Source: Phallus indusiatus (taxonomy: Eukaryota; Basidiomycota; Agaricomycetes; Phallales; Phallaceae). Taken from it: a stretch of 64,000 bases of DNA. The translations under genes and the position numbers were made by a program. Shown here piece after piece: positions 1 to 11,410 of the stretch; position 1 is the stretch's first letter; each line of letters begins with the position of its first letter. The stretch is from NCBI GenBank assembly GCA_027605045.1, contig JAQFWX010000098.1:131390-195389 (forward strand), in the 5' to 3' direction. The notes beneath the pieces were generated by a model that saw only the letters and a program-made list of their open reading frames with translations, was not told where the DNA came from and did not search any database.

Positions 1-24
1 AAGACCGATTTCTTATAGACTGAA

Positions 25-3000
25 TCAAACTCTGCGCACGACTTCGGATCGTAGATTGCTGTTGCGATTGTGGCTGCATATAAGGCAACGGAGAGGCGGA
101 GGGATGGAGGAGATTGCCGTGCCAACAATAACAGACGACCTCCTTTCTCTAGATCTAGACCTCGACCCATTTCCACTTGCAGCACCAGAACCAGAACCAG
201 TAAAGCTGACTCTCCGACTCCCAGGTACACCCAAATGTCTTACACCAGCACTCAGATTAGCTCCTAAACTGGCTGCCAGGTTGGCCAAACTAGGCCGGGA
301 GCTTATACTCTTCAAACTAGACCGCGGTGAACGAGTGTGCATCGATGCAGCAGCCGAAGCGGGTGCAGATGCAGGCGCAGAACCGGGACCAGACCCGGAG
401 CCGGGTATCGATCCGGGAGGATTCGAAGCAGGACGCGAAGACGAAAGTAAACCTAGAATATCTTCATTCTCCTCTTCCTCCTCTTCTTGTTCTTGTTCTT
501 GCCCCTCTTCATCTTTCTCAGCTCTCATCCTCTCAAAATAAGAAACCTCGTCGTCTTCTTCAACATACCCCTCAGGCAAAGGTCTCGGCAAAATCAAATC
601 ACCAGCACCGGGTGTACTCAAACTAGACGACATCGTTCTTGTTCTTGTCCTCGTTCTTCTTGCAGTAGATGAAGACGTCCTTTGTCGCGTTCTTCCACCG
701 GTAGTAGAATAGACGCTTACAGGAACGGGAAACTCGATATCTAAACTTGTATTTCCCGGTGCTTCTTGCTGGTGTTCTTCTTCGTGCAGAGGGGATGATG
801 GGTGTTCTCCCGGAACGCGTAGAGATGTAGGTGAAGCAGGTGATTCGGTGGTGGTGGCGACGGCAGCAGCAGCAGCAGCATGTCCTCTCCCTCTCCCGCG
901 ACGAGGTCTAGTCCGTAATCTCGTAGGACTAGCTACTGTCGCAGTTGCAGGAGGAGGAGGCGGCAGAAGTCCTGTACCTTGAGCCTGGTTTTGAGAATCA
1001 GGAGACGAGCCATTATTCGTCGAAGGTGAAGACGACGTCGCATTAGGAGACGACACGATAGAGCCCGGAGACAACGAAGACTGAACAGGAGACGTTTGTT
1101 GCTGTTGCGATCCTCCTCCTCCAATACTTCCTCTTCCTCTACCCCTCGCACCACGTCTGGCACGCGATCCTCCACCACTACCGACGACACTAGCACTTCC
1201 ACGACTACTTCTCGTCCCGCTGCCGTTTCCGGATGCAGACACCGACACCGACGCAGATTCCGAGGCTCTTCGTCCCGCACTCACAGACGCACTAGCCGAA
1301 GCAGGAGAGAACGAAGCACGAGTACCCCGACTTCCACTTCCTCGACTACTAACAGTCCCCATCCCGCTTCTCCCAGTGCCAGTTCCTGTTCGACTTCTAC
1401 TCGCACTACTCATAGTAGCACTTCCAACAGTCGAAAACGCGTAACCTGCTCCAGTTCCTGCTCCTCCTGCTCCTGCGGCACCTCCTCCAACAGCACCAAT
1501 AGGTCTTCCTAGACTTGACATAGAAGCCGATCCAGACGCAGAAGCCGAAGTATGCGTATGCCGTCTATTCCGACGCGTCCTCGAACTAACAGGTGCACCA
1601 AACTCATCAAAATACAATCCCTCTTCTTCTCCTTCTCCTTCAACACGAGGAGACCCAGATATATCATAATCTTCATCATACTCTTCAACACCCTCTTCAT
1701 CTTCCTCGCCGATCTCGTCAATTCCATACTCCTCTTCTTCTTCATATTCTTCATCGTCGATAAAGTCGTCATCATACTCTTCAATATCATACTCTCCTTC
1801 CTCCTCGTCTTCCTCTCCTTCTTCATCATCCTCCCCTTCTTCCTCTTCTTCGTCGACCTCTTCTTCCTCCTCCTCTTCATCGCCCTCTTCCTCACCCTCC
1901 AAACCCGATCTCGTAGGACTAGGAAACGGCACCAAATTACCCCCCGGACCAGGCGAAAGCCCAGTCATCGTAAGCGTTGTCGCCGTAGTCGGCGTCGCAG
2001 GTGTCATCACCGCACCAGCAGCAGCGACGGCGGCAACACCAGTCGCAGTCGAAGCCGTAGCCGTAGCACTCGGAGGTGGAAACGCAGAAAACGAGGTTGT
2101 CGTCGGCGTAGCAGTTGTCCCAGGACCAGCCGACATAGATGAAGACGCTCCAACCATAGATATAACCGACGGTCCAACGCGAATAGGAAAAGGAAGCACT
2201 CTAAGCGGATCACTTCGTCTACTCCTCTGACTTCCGAATTTAGCATCTCCACTTTCTCCAGCTACTCCTTCTCCTCCTTCTCCTCTAGCAGTGGGAATAT
2301 TGTTGTCCGTCCCACCAGGTGGTGGTGGTAAAATATCGCTCAACCCGAATTCAGAATCAAGCCCCATACCTGTACCTGCCCCGCCGCCGCCGCCGCTCCG
2401 AGATTGTAATAGGACACTGCGATGTAAAACACTCTGCTTAAGCACTTCATCAAGCCCTCTCAAAACATCCGAATCCAACGAAATTCCATTCCCGCTTAAC
2501 CCGCTTTCACCACTTCCACCACTCCCATTACCTCCTTCATTATTTTTCTTCGCGCCCTCCTCGTCTTCAACGTCAGCTCCAATGGAAGGACCGACACCAA
2601 CACCAACGCCGCCGCTCGCGCTTGCACTCATATTCGCGTCAGGATACCATTTTCCTCCACTATTGGTAAGACACAACTCCCAAGCTTCGCGGATCCGTTT
2701 TCGGGTCCCGCGTTTCCAGTTCCAGCTATCGCTCAGTGGAGGATCTTCAGCTGTATATGCGCGGGCCGGTGGAGTCGGATAAGACGAATAAGAGTACGAA
2801 TATGAGTATGGGGAGTAGTTCGTTGTAAACGTGGTTGCGGGACGAATGATTTGAGATTGGGGAGTTTGAAATTGAATACTCTGTTGGTGGTGTGGGTGTT
2901 CTTTTTCGGTGTTGCGAGGTGAAAGAGGAGGGGGAGAAACGGGCGAAAAAAATGAGCTTGTTACTGATTCATCGAGATGAGCTGATGTATCTGACGCAGG

Positions 3001-4749
3001 AACTCGTCTTTGTCCACCACCTCGTCGTGAATGTCGGTGATGATGATGACGGCGAGAGGACGATCCTCTTCCTCTTCCGCCCCGTTTTCTCCAAGGACTG
3101 AGATTAACATTAACAAATGCCCAACCGGATTCATCCTCGTTGTCATCGTCCAATTCGACTTCACTTTCTGGATCGGGGTACTCTTCCCACCTGTATCGCG
3201 GACCGCATATACCGGCACATGCTGAACCCGAAAGAATCCAAAGCGTGGTGCTTTTGGAAAAAAAAAAGGGAAGTTATTTGTTTCTGAATAAATCCTGATA
3301 ATAATGGTTGGAACTTACAAACTCCCTAAGAGGACAACGCATCTCCAAAGTGTCCATGCGGCATTTGCAAATAAGATACCACGCGCATAAGATGACAATG
3401 CACCAGTACTAGAATTGAAATACGTGGCGTCGCGTCCCAAATTCGGACCGGCGGGTGATTGAAGCAGAAGAGCGACAGAAAGAGCAGCGCGTGGAAGGAG
3501 CGAAAGAACGGTTGGTGTGTTTTGGGAGAGGAGATAAGCTGATTCGGCGATGTAGGGTGTGAAAGCTGGAAGGAGGGAGAAGAAACCTGTGGACGTTGAT
3601 GATGTGGAGGTTGTAGAAGTGGATGTGGAAGCTGATTGGGTGCGAGTGTGAGTTGGGTGTGGTGGTGGTTGAGGTTGGGGAGATTGGGGAGGAGGTGGGG
3701 TGCGAGGACGGGAGGTCAGGGAGGCTGTTGGTGAGGCTGAGAGGTGGGGCGGTGTGATGAGGGGAGGAGAGGAAGTTGGTCGGGTGAAGAGTGAGCGGAA
3801 AGATGGACGGGCTGAGCGGCGTATATAGGCTAGGAAACAGTAATTCGAATATGAAGTCAAAGCTGCGAGGTTGTGTGCCGGAGATGAGAGATAGATTGGG
3901 AGTATGAGTGGTCGTTCTGTACCATGGCGTGAATTAGCGAGTGGTATAATGATATGTAGTTAGTTACACTTACTGATGCGCCAGCGCCTCCAGAAACAAT
4001 AAACGAGTTCGTAAAGTATGAATATGAGTATTATCTGGATGAAGTAGCATGCTATGTAGGCTGAGGCTGCAAGATTCCAGTTGCGAGGATTGGTTAATGG
4101 ACCAGGGTGTTTTGCTGTTCTGAAGAGAAAATGAGCAAGCAAGCAAGGGTATAATAGAGAAAGAAACGCACTGGATAATCATGAATACGACGTTAAAATC
4201 AAAAAAAGTTTGTAAAATAAGGTGGCCGAAGACGAAGAGAGGATGGAGTCTATACCGAATGCGCATGAAAATAGTTGGGGAACGGAGTAAAGCCAGATGA
4301 AGACTCGGAGCGCGGAAACGAGGTTGAGGGCGATGATGAGGAAGAAAAGGACGTCGTGCTAAGACATGTTCCTGTTGTTGTTGTTGTAGAGGAACACGAG
4401 TCTCGGCTGAATCACCGGTATGCTCCCGGAGTGCTTCATCGGGAAGCGGGCCCTCGCCGATGCGCCAGCGGTCAGCATCCCGCGCGATGATGCGTACGCT
4501 GCGAGGAGTAGCTTTGCGACCTTGTATAGGAGCGGGTATTGACGAGGGAGTAGTAGCTGCAGAGAACAGATCTTGTGCAGGGGTACGACCATGTGAAGAA
4601 GGCGGGTACATGTCTGCGGAGTCACGGACTGTACTTGGAACTGGAGGAGGAGGTCTTTTTGGAAGCCAAGACGGGTATGAAACTGATTGGGACTGAGAAT
4701 GTGAATAGGAAGGAGAATATGAATGTTCTCCGTCAGATGTTGTCGACAT
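25..4749 (-). CDS. Multi-pass membrane protein with long acidic disordered C-terminal tail (unassigned)
   Basis: No family was recognised. I join five exons on the minus strand, roughly 4749-4430, 4358-4189, 4119-3974, 3916-3319 and 3250-25, giving about 1,400 residues. The N-terminus is a Ser/Pro-rich cytosolic stretch beginning MSTTSDGEHS. The next three exons carry about six hydrophobic helices, for example around FLIIALNLVSALRVFIW and ACYFIQIILIFILYELV. The last exon reads through SGSACAGICGPRYRWEEYPD into about 1,040 residues of low-complexity Gly/Ser/Arg and Asp/Glu runs; one strongly acidic block covers about 80 residues. Introns 2 to 4 have GT/AG ends and keep frame. The junction between exons 1 and 2 is unresolved: the membrane frame starts right after a TAG at 4359-4361, but I find no ordinary-length donor in the right phase. 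The gene is divergent from the prolidase at 5422. It is probably an integral membrane protein with an exposed charged tail; its role is unknown. Confidence 0.7.
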
Positions 4750-5421
4750 TGTGTGTCCAGGGAAATTAAGGTTGGAATGAAATTAGGGAGCTTTAGAATA
4801 ATAATTAGATTAGTTGTTTTTGGAATATGATTTGCGGCCGTGGGTATTGATGGATTGGTATAATACACGCGTACTACACGTGGTGGACGACGACGAGGCT
4901 CGAGGAGGAGGCAAAGCACACACTCTCAGCTCTTTTTTCCTTTTGGCGTCGTTTTGTTTTGTCGGGCCAAACAAAAACAATGCTTGCCCTTTCTGGCCGA
5001 TCGCCTATCACGTGCCTGACACACGGCGCGTCTTTGACTCTTCTTTTAATTCCTTGAGAGATTAAACTGCGTGTACTTGTTATACATAAGTATGTACATA
5101 ACATCACCGGGAGCTGTTACCGAAATATTCAACATACCCCCGCAAAAAAATTGACGCAAGGAATTGAAATGCAAATCAATCACGTGTCATACAAGGTCAT
5201 CCACGTCATGATCAGCCAACGGAGTCAATTTCAAGGATTTCGGAATCCAATTGGCACATCCAGGTGTGTATATTTTAAACGGTTCATCTTTGTTTTTAAA
5301 AGACACTGGATAAAAACAGAATTTCCTGTTCAGTCTACTATTCACGATGAGCGCCTAAAAGCAACGCGCGCGTCACATTCCATCACATTTTCATTCCTCA
5401 CGCTGATCTACATATAACGCC
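4750..5421. other. Divergent intergenic region (shared promoter space)
   Basis: About 670 bases separate the start of the minus-strand membrane protein from the start of the plus-strand prolidase. No gene is visible. The region presumably holds both promoters. I see no clear TATA box at a convincing distance from either start. Confidence 0.5.
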
Positions 5422-7552
5422 ATGCTCCCGCTTGAGCAACACGTTCAGAAAGTAATTCACAACTTGACGAAACTCTTACCTGATGACCTTCGTACCAAAG
5501 TGAGTTTTATCCACGAATCGCCCACAACCGCAGCAGTCAACTCAAATCATATTCTAGCCACAAATCATCATTCTCAACGGCGCTCAGACACCATTCAGAA
5601 ATGACACTGATCGTGAAATGACATTTCGCCAGGAAAGTAACCTCCACTAGTAGCTTACTGCACACTGACTTTCTTGCTTCAGGAATCCAACTTTTTCTAT
5701 CTCTCCAACTTCAATACTCCAGACTCCCATCTCCTTATCCTCCATACCCCTTCCACCACCACCACATCCCTAAACCTATTCATACCACCTTTAGACCCTC
5801 TCCTCATCATGTGGAGCGTGCCTCCACCCTCAATGGTCGAAACAATATCAGAATACAAAGACGTCGCATCAATCCTAGCAACCCCTCTCCTCGTCTCCCA
5901 GCTCGGGACTTTACTTATCTCACACCCTGATGCAGTCATTCACACTCTCCCACTATGGCCGGATCATCCATTCCCACCTCAACCCTCCGATCTAAAGTCA
6001 TTTCTATCCGGCGCGAAGCATAACGTCATAACCGCGGAATATCTCCTCCCAGCTATTCATCTCGCAAGATTGATTAAAACTCCTGCCGAAATCGCTTTGA
6101 TCCGCAAAGCAAACGAGATCTCCTCTAGAGCTCATGAGGTATGAACCACTTAATCAGAAGTGGTACACAAAACGCTTACCACTTATCTAGGTCATAATGC
6201 GTCTCTTAGGCAAAGGCGTTAAACATCTCGTCTACAGAGATCCAGTAAGCGAGAAGAAAGGTATTCCAGCACTGCCAGGCGAATGGCTCATCGAGAAGGA
6301 AGCCGAAGCTGAAGCCGTCTTCGTAGCAAGCTGCCGCCGAGAAGGGTATATATCTCAGCTTTGTCTTTAGCTAATCTTTCTGACACACACTTAGAGCCGT
6401 TCATCAAGCTTACCTCCCAATTGTCGCAGCTTCAACTCGCGCAGCTACATTGCACTATTGCTGCAACGATAAAGAGTTTGCTTGGGGTCCTATCAGACAA
6501 CATCAACATGGAAACGGACATGCAGGGCACGATCATGTCGACGAAGGAGCGATATCGCGTGGAGAAAGGGATTTTATACCCCAGGGTATGCAGTCATACC
6601 AATTCAAATTTCGATTCCCTGATTTTTTTCTTCTGCTATGTAGTCCTTTTGATCGATGCAGGCGCTGAATGGGATAATTACGCGAGTGACAGTGAATAAT
6701 TAGATCCCCATTTTTTTCATAATTTTATTGACGTCTCAATTTTAGTCACTCGTACAATGCCCGTAGGTAATGGCGGAAAGTTTACACCCGAAGCACGAGA
6801 AATATACTCCATCGTTCTCAAAATGCAAGAGGTAATGAATGAAAAGGTTTTTTTTTTAATTGTGTTTGAGTCTGAATTATTTTCTAGGAATCCATGACCG
6901 CTCTCAAACCAGGCATACACTGGGACGAAATCCAATACCTCTGTCATCAAATTCTCATTCGCGAATTTATACGGTTGGGTATATTCAAAGGTGAAGAGAA
7001 AGATGTCCTCGAGAGTGGCGTTTCTTCGGCATTCTGTGAGTTTGTTTGTCTCATTCTGGTCACTTTTTTGATATATGTTTTTTTTTTTCAAAGTCCCCCA
7101 CGGTGTAGGCCATTCCCTCGGCCTGGACGTACACGACGTACCAAGCGCCAGCAAACCAGCCGGACCAGACGGAAAACTTCTCCCTCAGTATGAGAGCGAC
7201 CTGGCACGAAGAACTCACTCTTCATTCTACACCTACCTCAGACTTCGAAGGACCATCGAAGCAGGGATGATTGTCGTAAGCGTCTTCTTTTGCAGCTATT
7301 CGTGCTTCTTCAGTTTCACATCTTTGCGCTTATTTCTAGACCGTTGAACCTGGTTGCTACTTCTCCCCACATCTTCTCGCGCCCGTCCGAAACTCGACGC
7401 TCATCGATCACGTCACATTGAGCAGATACGAAAGTGTAGGCGGTGTGAGAATCGAGGACGTTGTACTTGTTACGAGTGATGGATGTGAGAATCTGACTAC
7501 GGTTGGGAAGAGTGTTGAGTGGGTTGAAGGAGTTTGTTCTGGTGAAATTTGA
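5422..7552 (+). CDS. Xaa-Pro dipeptidase / aminopeptidase (peptidase family M24B), possible splice defect
   Basis: This cytosolic metallopeptidase would cleave dipeptides or N-terminal residues next to proline. The start at 5422 gives MLPLEQHVQKVIHNL. The N-terminal creatinase-like half includes EMTFRQ and ESNFFYLSNF. The C-terminal pita-bread half has the metal ligands in order: LLIDAGAEWDNYASD (Asp) and TRTMPVG, HGVGHSLGLDVHDVP (His), TVEPGCYF (Glu) and GGVRIEDVVLVT (Glu), so the catalytic core is complete. At least nine exons are separated by short GT/AG introns. The exception is the intron after TFRQ near 5632. There the exon ends CAG and is followed by GAAAGT, where a normal donor would read GTAAGT, while the acceptor at 5681 is normal and in frame. 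Taken literally, splicing fails there and a stop follows. The 3' part of the gene was later duplicated downstream (10552-11180). Family assignment is secure; functionality is not. Confidence 0.85.
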
Positions 7553-8055
7553 ATTTGAAAACACCATTTTTTGGATATTGTATAAGAAGAAAGGAAAGTG
7601 TCTTTTAATAGGTTTGTAACATGGGACTTTTTGGTGTATATGTATACATGTGTGTATGCTATTGAAGTATCCAATTTATCAGCTGACAGTTCACGACGTC
7701 TATTGAATTTACGGCACGAAAGTCCATCGGTGATGTTTAAAAAGATAATACGTATCAGTCACTCAACCGTATTGTAACCTTTTCATTTGCCGAGCAAGTC
7801 AAAAGAATTGAACGAACGAACGATGTTTAATGCCAGAAGCAGCGCCGATCTGATAAAACAGCAGTCGACTTGAGAGGCGTTATAAATAGCTTTATTCATG
7901 TCTGTGATTGATCGAGATCTTAAAGTGCGCATATATATTTGAACGTAACAATTTCATACACTAAACGTTTCATAAGATGCGGCGTGTATCTATGGCATCA
8001 TAGCGCAGAGAAAAAAGGCCAGAGAAGATTCTTTAAACTCGAATTTCCTTGTCTG
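7553..8055. other. Intergenic region between convergent prolidase and GST A
   Basis: I see no gene here. The first part, about 7553-7730, has a diverged copy at about 11176-11320 as part of the tandem duplication. It lies between the 3' ends of two convergent genes and probably holds both terminators. Confidence 0.5.
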
Positions 8056-9404
8056 TTACTGGAGTTTTCTGAAACCGAAGAGACTTGCTCCAATGGCTCT
8101 CGTTTCTTCTTTCGTATATTCGGCCCAGCTGCAGACACACAGATTATCCATTTAGAGGAAAGACCAGCTACCAGATAAAGAAAATAAACTTACGAATCTG
8201 GTTCCCATTTCTCAGGAACACCTAATCCTTTATAAACTGCCGGGCGTGCCACTATGCGCTTAACCCAATTTTCGAGGTTGGGATAATCTTTTATATCGAT
8301 ACCAACAAATTTTGCACTGCGGATCCTTTGATACGCCCACGAACAACACGTTAATATCAAGCCAAATACAAATAGTAGAGAGTGAGATGTATGTACCAGC
8401 CACTATTAATACCGTTAGAGCTCAGTGTCATTGGCAGTTACACAGAGCAAGAAAAACTAGTGCTCACAAATTTTTGATATCTGCTAAACTGTAATGCGGT
8501 CCAACCAGCCACTCTCGTCCCTTCAGACGCTCTTCAAGCACCGAAAAAAGTCGTTTGGCTTCGTCCTGTGACGAATATCAATAGCGATAAGTTGTATGCG
8601 GGTGTATATAGTATGAAAAAATGCATACGTTGTAGCGTTTAATGGCATAGGGAATATCTTCCGGAGCGAAACGCAGGTAATGTGCACTAATATAGATCAA
8701 GGTTCAGCGCATACATTAAACTGGCAAACCTGGGATTAAGGTTGTCTTACGCTTGTCCACACCTGCAATGTCATTCGTACTTAGTTCCTACTGAGTTAAA
8801 TATACACCCAAAGTGTCGCTTACATTGGTCCCAACCCTCCATCTGAAAAGAAAAGCCACTGAAGTTGTTCGCTGAACAATATGGGTTCTTTAATCGGATC
8901 ATACGAAATTATATGTTTCGTGTCAAAATGTTGCGCAATATCTGATAGTAGTATGTCAAAAATATCAGAACGCTTGCTGTTAGTAATAGAAACGTACAAA
9001 GTAGGATGGCGCAAGATTCCATAATGGCAAAATCTTCCCTGGAATGATCAACCAGAGCGGGGAAGCGACCTATATATGCGCGATTTAACAAAGGGAATTA
9101 CATAGACGCATCTTACAGACCATTGGGGTTAATTTTCAAATACCATTCGCTTTTGTGCTCCTTGTCTTTCAGGGAAGGGGCTTTTAAATTGTCTACAACA
9201 GCGAGCTTGTAAGTAAATATTCTTTGTGGAGGCTGTGAGGCTAAAGACGTACAGGGAATGTTTAGTTCCTCGAGAGCGACTGGAACGCATTGCGCTATTC
9301 AATCAAATGGGATGAGTAAAGTGTTATACGACAAAGGAAAGAGCAACAAACGACTAACTTGCAGGTGAAGTGGTCGTATAAAGAGTAAACTGTGGAGAGG
9401 ACAT
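8056..9404 (-). CDS. Glutathione S-transferase A, Ure2p-like
   Basis: This is a probable cytosolic GST of the fungal Ure2p-like type, which conjugates glutathione to electrophiles. Read on the minus strand it starts MSSPQFTLYTTTSPA and runs through VPVALEELNIP, EWYLKINPNGRFPALVDH (thioredoxin-like domain), REDFAIMES, then the all-helical domain: LFSEQLQWLFF, FAPEDIPYAIKRYN, RLKGREWLVGPHYSLADI. It ends GASLFGFRKLQ at a stop at 8056. About nine short exons fit GT/AG introns. One junction is suspect: exon 3 (VVDNLKAPSLKDKEHKSEW) cannot be joined in frame to exon 2 using the AG corresponding to that of GST C, because A is two bases shorter there. The usual S-P-N-G near the N-terminus reads S-P-A-T. 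GST B is its duplicate. Confidence 0.75.
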
Positions 9405-9539
9405 ATTACTGATGTTCAATGTGAGTTATTCACAAGGGACTGGAGAACAAGTGCTTTTATATTTGAAATATGTATACCAGACAGGTCAGATGAATACGTC
9501 CATCGTAACCATTTCCAAGACAAAACGCAGTGTAATCAA

Positions 9540-9990
9540 ATAACTAGTGAATAGTTATTGTCAATTCTCTTTGAGGTAGCGAATAGAACCTGTGTCTTTT
9601 CTAAAAGAATTCTGAAAGGTAATACGGTGCACGCCTCGGTGGGGGCATCCTCCAGGCTCCAATTGAGTCGGCAAACACTAACAGAAGAGCCCTTAGTAAG
9701 TACCAAGTAAATCACAGGCGGAATTCCTCGATTCCAAATTCATTATTAATGGAGCCCCATTTGGGGAAGAGGTCTTGCTAAGAAAGAGCGCAAATCAGTG
9801 ACTTGGTGTATTTAGTGTATTATTGGCACGGATTTCCCAGGTTCAGTTTAGCATATACTCATAATATTAGATTCCCGAGAGTTCCATTAATACAAGTGAT
9901 CATCAAACTTTCCACATCACGTTGAGCAGGCTTTGCAGTGTACAATTGAGTTTATTTCTCATTCACTGAACGGAGCCTGGATACGGTACA
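9540..9990. repeat. Upstream region of GST A, duplicated at 13380-13800
   Basis: This stretch is closely matched by 13380-13800, including the run CACGCCTCGGT and the segment around GTAAGTACCAAGTAAATC. A shorter, weaker match lies upstream of GST C at about 15420-15560. The position suggests duplicated promoter DNA of the GST genes. No gene is visible in it. Confidence 0.65.
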
Positions 9991-10099
9991 CGTATGCTTG
10001 AAAATGTCATGACTAAGTACATAAACATTCCATAGAAATGCGACACGTCATCGAATAGACCATTCAAATTGACGCTAGCTCAGAAAAAAAAAATGCTGA

Positions 10100-10551
10100 T
10101 CATTCGGCTTTCTTGAAACCAAAGATACTTGCGCCCATGGCTCGAGTTTCCTCTTTTGGAAAGTTGACTCGGCTGTAACAGAATCGGATTCCGATTGTTT
10201 ATTTCGTAAAGAAGATCAGTTTTATTAGTGTAAAACGGACAAATGTATAGACTTACGAGTCTGAATCCCATTTTCTGGGAACATTTAGTCCTTTATCAAT
10301 TTTCAAACGATTCATTACCTGCGCCAGCCAGTTTTCGAGATTGGGGTACTCTTTTATATTAACACCAAGCAATTTTGCGCAGCGAATCCTTCAATGCGAC
10401 CCTAAAATGAGAATGACATCAGTGATCTGGGTGAGGTTATTCACCCTTCCCAGCCGTTCTCAGAGTCTCCAGAAGCTCTGAGAACGGCTGGAATTATCAT
10501 GCACTATTACACAAATACAGCGTCTGAGCTCAATCTCGCCTTAATAAAAAG
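10100..10551 (-). pseudogene. Truncated GST D (3' exons only), cut by the duplication junction
   Basis: This is the minus-strand 3' end of a GST that closely matches the last exons of GST C. It ends ETRAMGASIFGFKKAE with its stop at 10100-10102 and retains the preceding exon region around 10270-10390. Upstream it keeps intron sequence matching GST C, then at 10551/10552 the match jumps to prolidase. The N-terminal two thirds are missing, so it cannot encode a working enzyme. It marks the right end of duplication unit 1. Confidence 0.8.
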
Positions 10552-11180
10552 GGAATCTATAACCGCTCTCAAAACAGGCATACACTGGAACGAAATTCAA
10601 TACCTCTGCCATCAAATTCTCGTCCGCGAATTTATAAGATTGGGTATATTCAAAGGTGAAGAAAAAGATGTCCTCGAGAGTGGTGTTTCTTCTACATTCT
10701 GTAAGTTTATTTGTTTTCTTTTGAATTATTTTGTTCTTATCTGATTTTTTCCCCCAATTCCCTTACGGTGTAGGCCATTCCCTCGGCCTGGACTTACACG
10801 TCGTGCCAAGCGCCAGCAAACCAGTCGGACCAGATGGAAAACTTCTCCCTCAATATGAAAGCGACCTCGCGCGACGAACTCACTTTTCATTCTACAACTA
10901 TCTCAGACTTCGAAGGATCATAGAAGCAAGGATGATCGTCGTAAGCGTCAACTTTTGCAGTTATTCTTACTTCAGTTTCACATGTTTGCGCTTACTTCTT
11001 CTCGCACCAGTTCGAAACTCGACACTCATCGATCACATCACACTGAGCAGATACGAAAGTGTAGGCGGTGTGAGAATTAGGACGTTGTACTTGTTACGAG
11101 TGATGGGTGTGAGAATTTGACTACGGTTGGGAAGAGCGTCGAGTGGGCTGAGGGGGTTTGTTCCGGTGAAATTTGAAAAC
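10552..11180 (+). pseudogene. Prolidase 3' fragment (decayed duplicate)
   Basis: These are the last three exons of the prolidase at 5422, duplicated without the first part of the gene. Recognisable pieces are ALKTGIHWNEIQYLCHQILV, GVGHSLGLDLHVVPSASK, and YESVGGVRI near the end. Lesions compared with the parent: the catalytic-region HGVGHS now reads YGVGHS; about 40 bases that carried the last acceptor and TVEPGCYF are gone near 11000; one base is lost inside GGVRIED near 11078, shifting the frame. No start region exists. Its 5' edge abuts GST D intron sequence of the opposite orientation. Confidence 0.85.
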
Positions 11181-11319
11181 ACCATTTTTTTGGATATTGT
11201 AATATGGGACTTTTTGGTGTATGTATTCATGTGTATATGCTATTGAAGTATCCAATTTATCAGTTGACAGTTCACAAAGTCTATTAAATCTTACAGCGCG
11301 ACGTCTATTGGTGATATTG

Positions 11320-11410
11320 TCCGTTTTGTAGCCATTCTGATCGCAGCTCGCTGAACAAGTTATCGTATACCATTATACGCTTGGTATCAAAGTATTGCGC
11401 AGTATCTGGA
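11320..11410 (-). pseudogene. Isolated GST exon relic
   Basis: On the minus strand a single exon-like piece reads AQYFDTKRIMVYDNLFSEL, matching the GST exon AQHFDTKHIISYDPI. It is preceded by an intron-like tract ending CAG. No other GST exons flank it, and unit 1 has no equivalent at the matching place (about 7750). It is a stray relic of another GST copy. Confidence 0.6.

Larger units (their letters stand above)
6887..10551. repeat. Tandem duplication, unit 1 (prolidase 3' end - GST A - GST D fragment)
   Basis: This is the first copy of a segmental tandem duplication. It starts at the prolidase exon that begins GAATCC (6887), includes the prolidase 3' end, GST A and its upstream region, and ends inside GST D at 10551. 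Matching landmarks in unit 2 lie about 3.66-3.83 kb further on: prolidase exon 6887 with 10552, GST stop 8056 with 11878, GST start 9404 with 13224, GST D stop 10100 with GST C stop 13944. Confidence 0.8.

Noticed and set aside
56..541. Plus-strand open frame of 161 codons at the left edge
   Set aside because: It is the antisense shadow of the low-complexity tail of the minus-strand membrane protein; repetitive codons open several frames at once.
1096..2142. Plus-strand Ser/Thr- and Arg-rich frames
   Set aside because: Antisense of the Gly/Ser/Glu-rich tail; composition follows the opposite strand's repeats.
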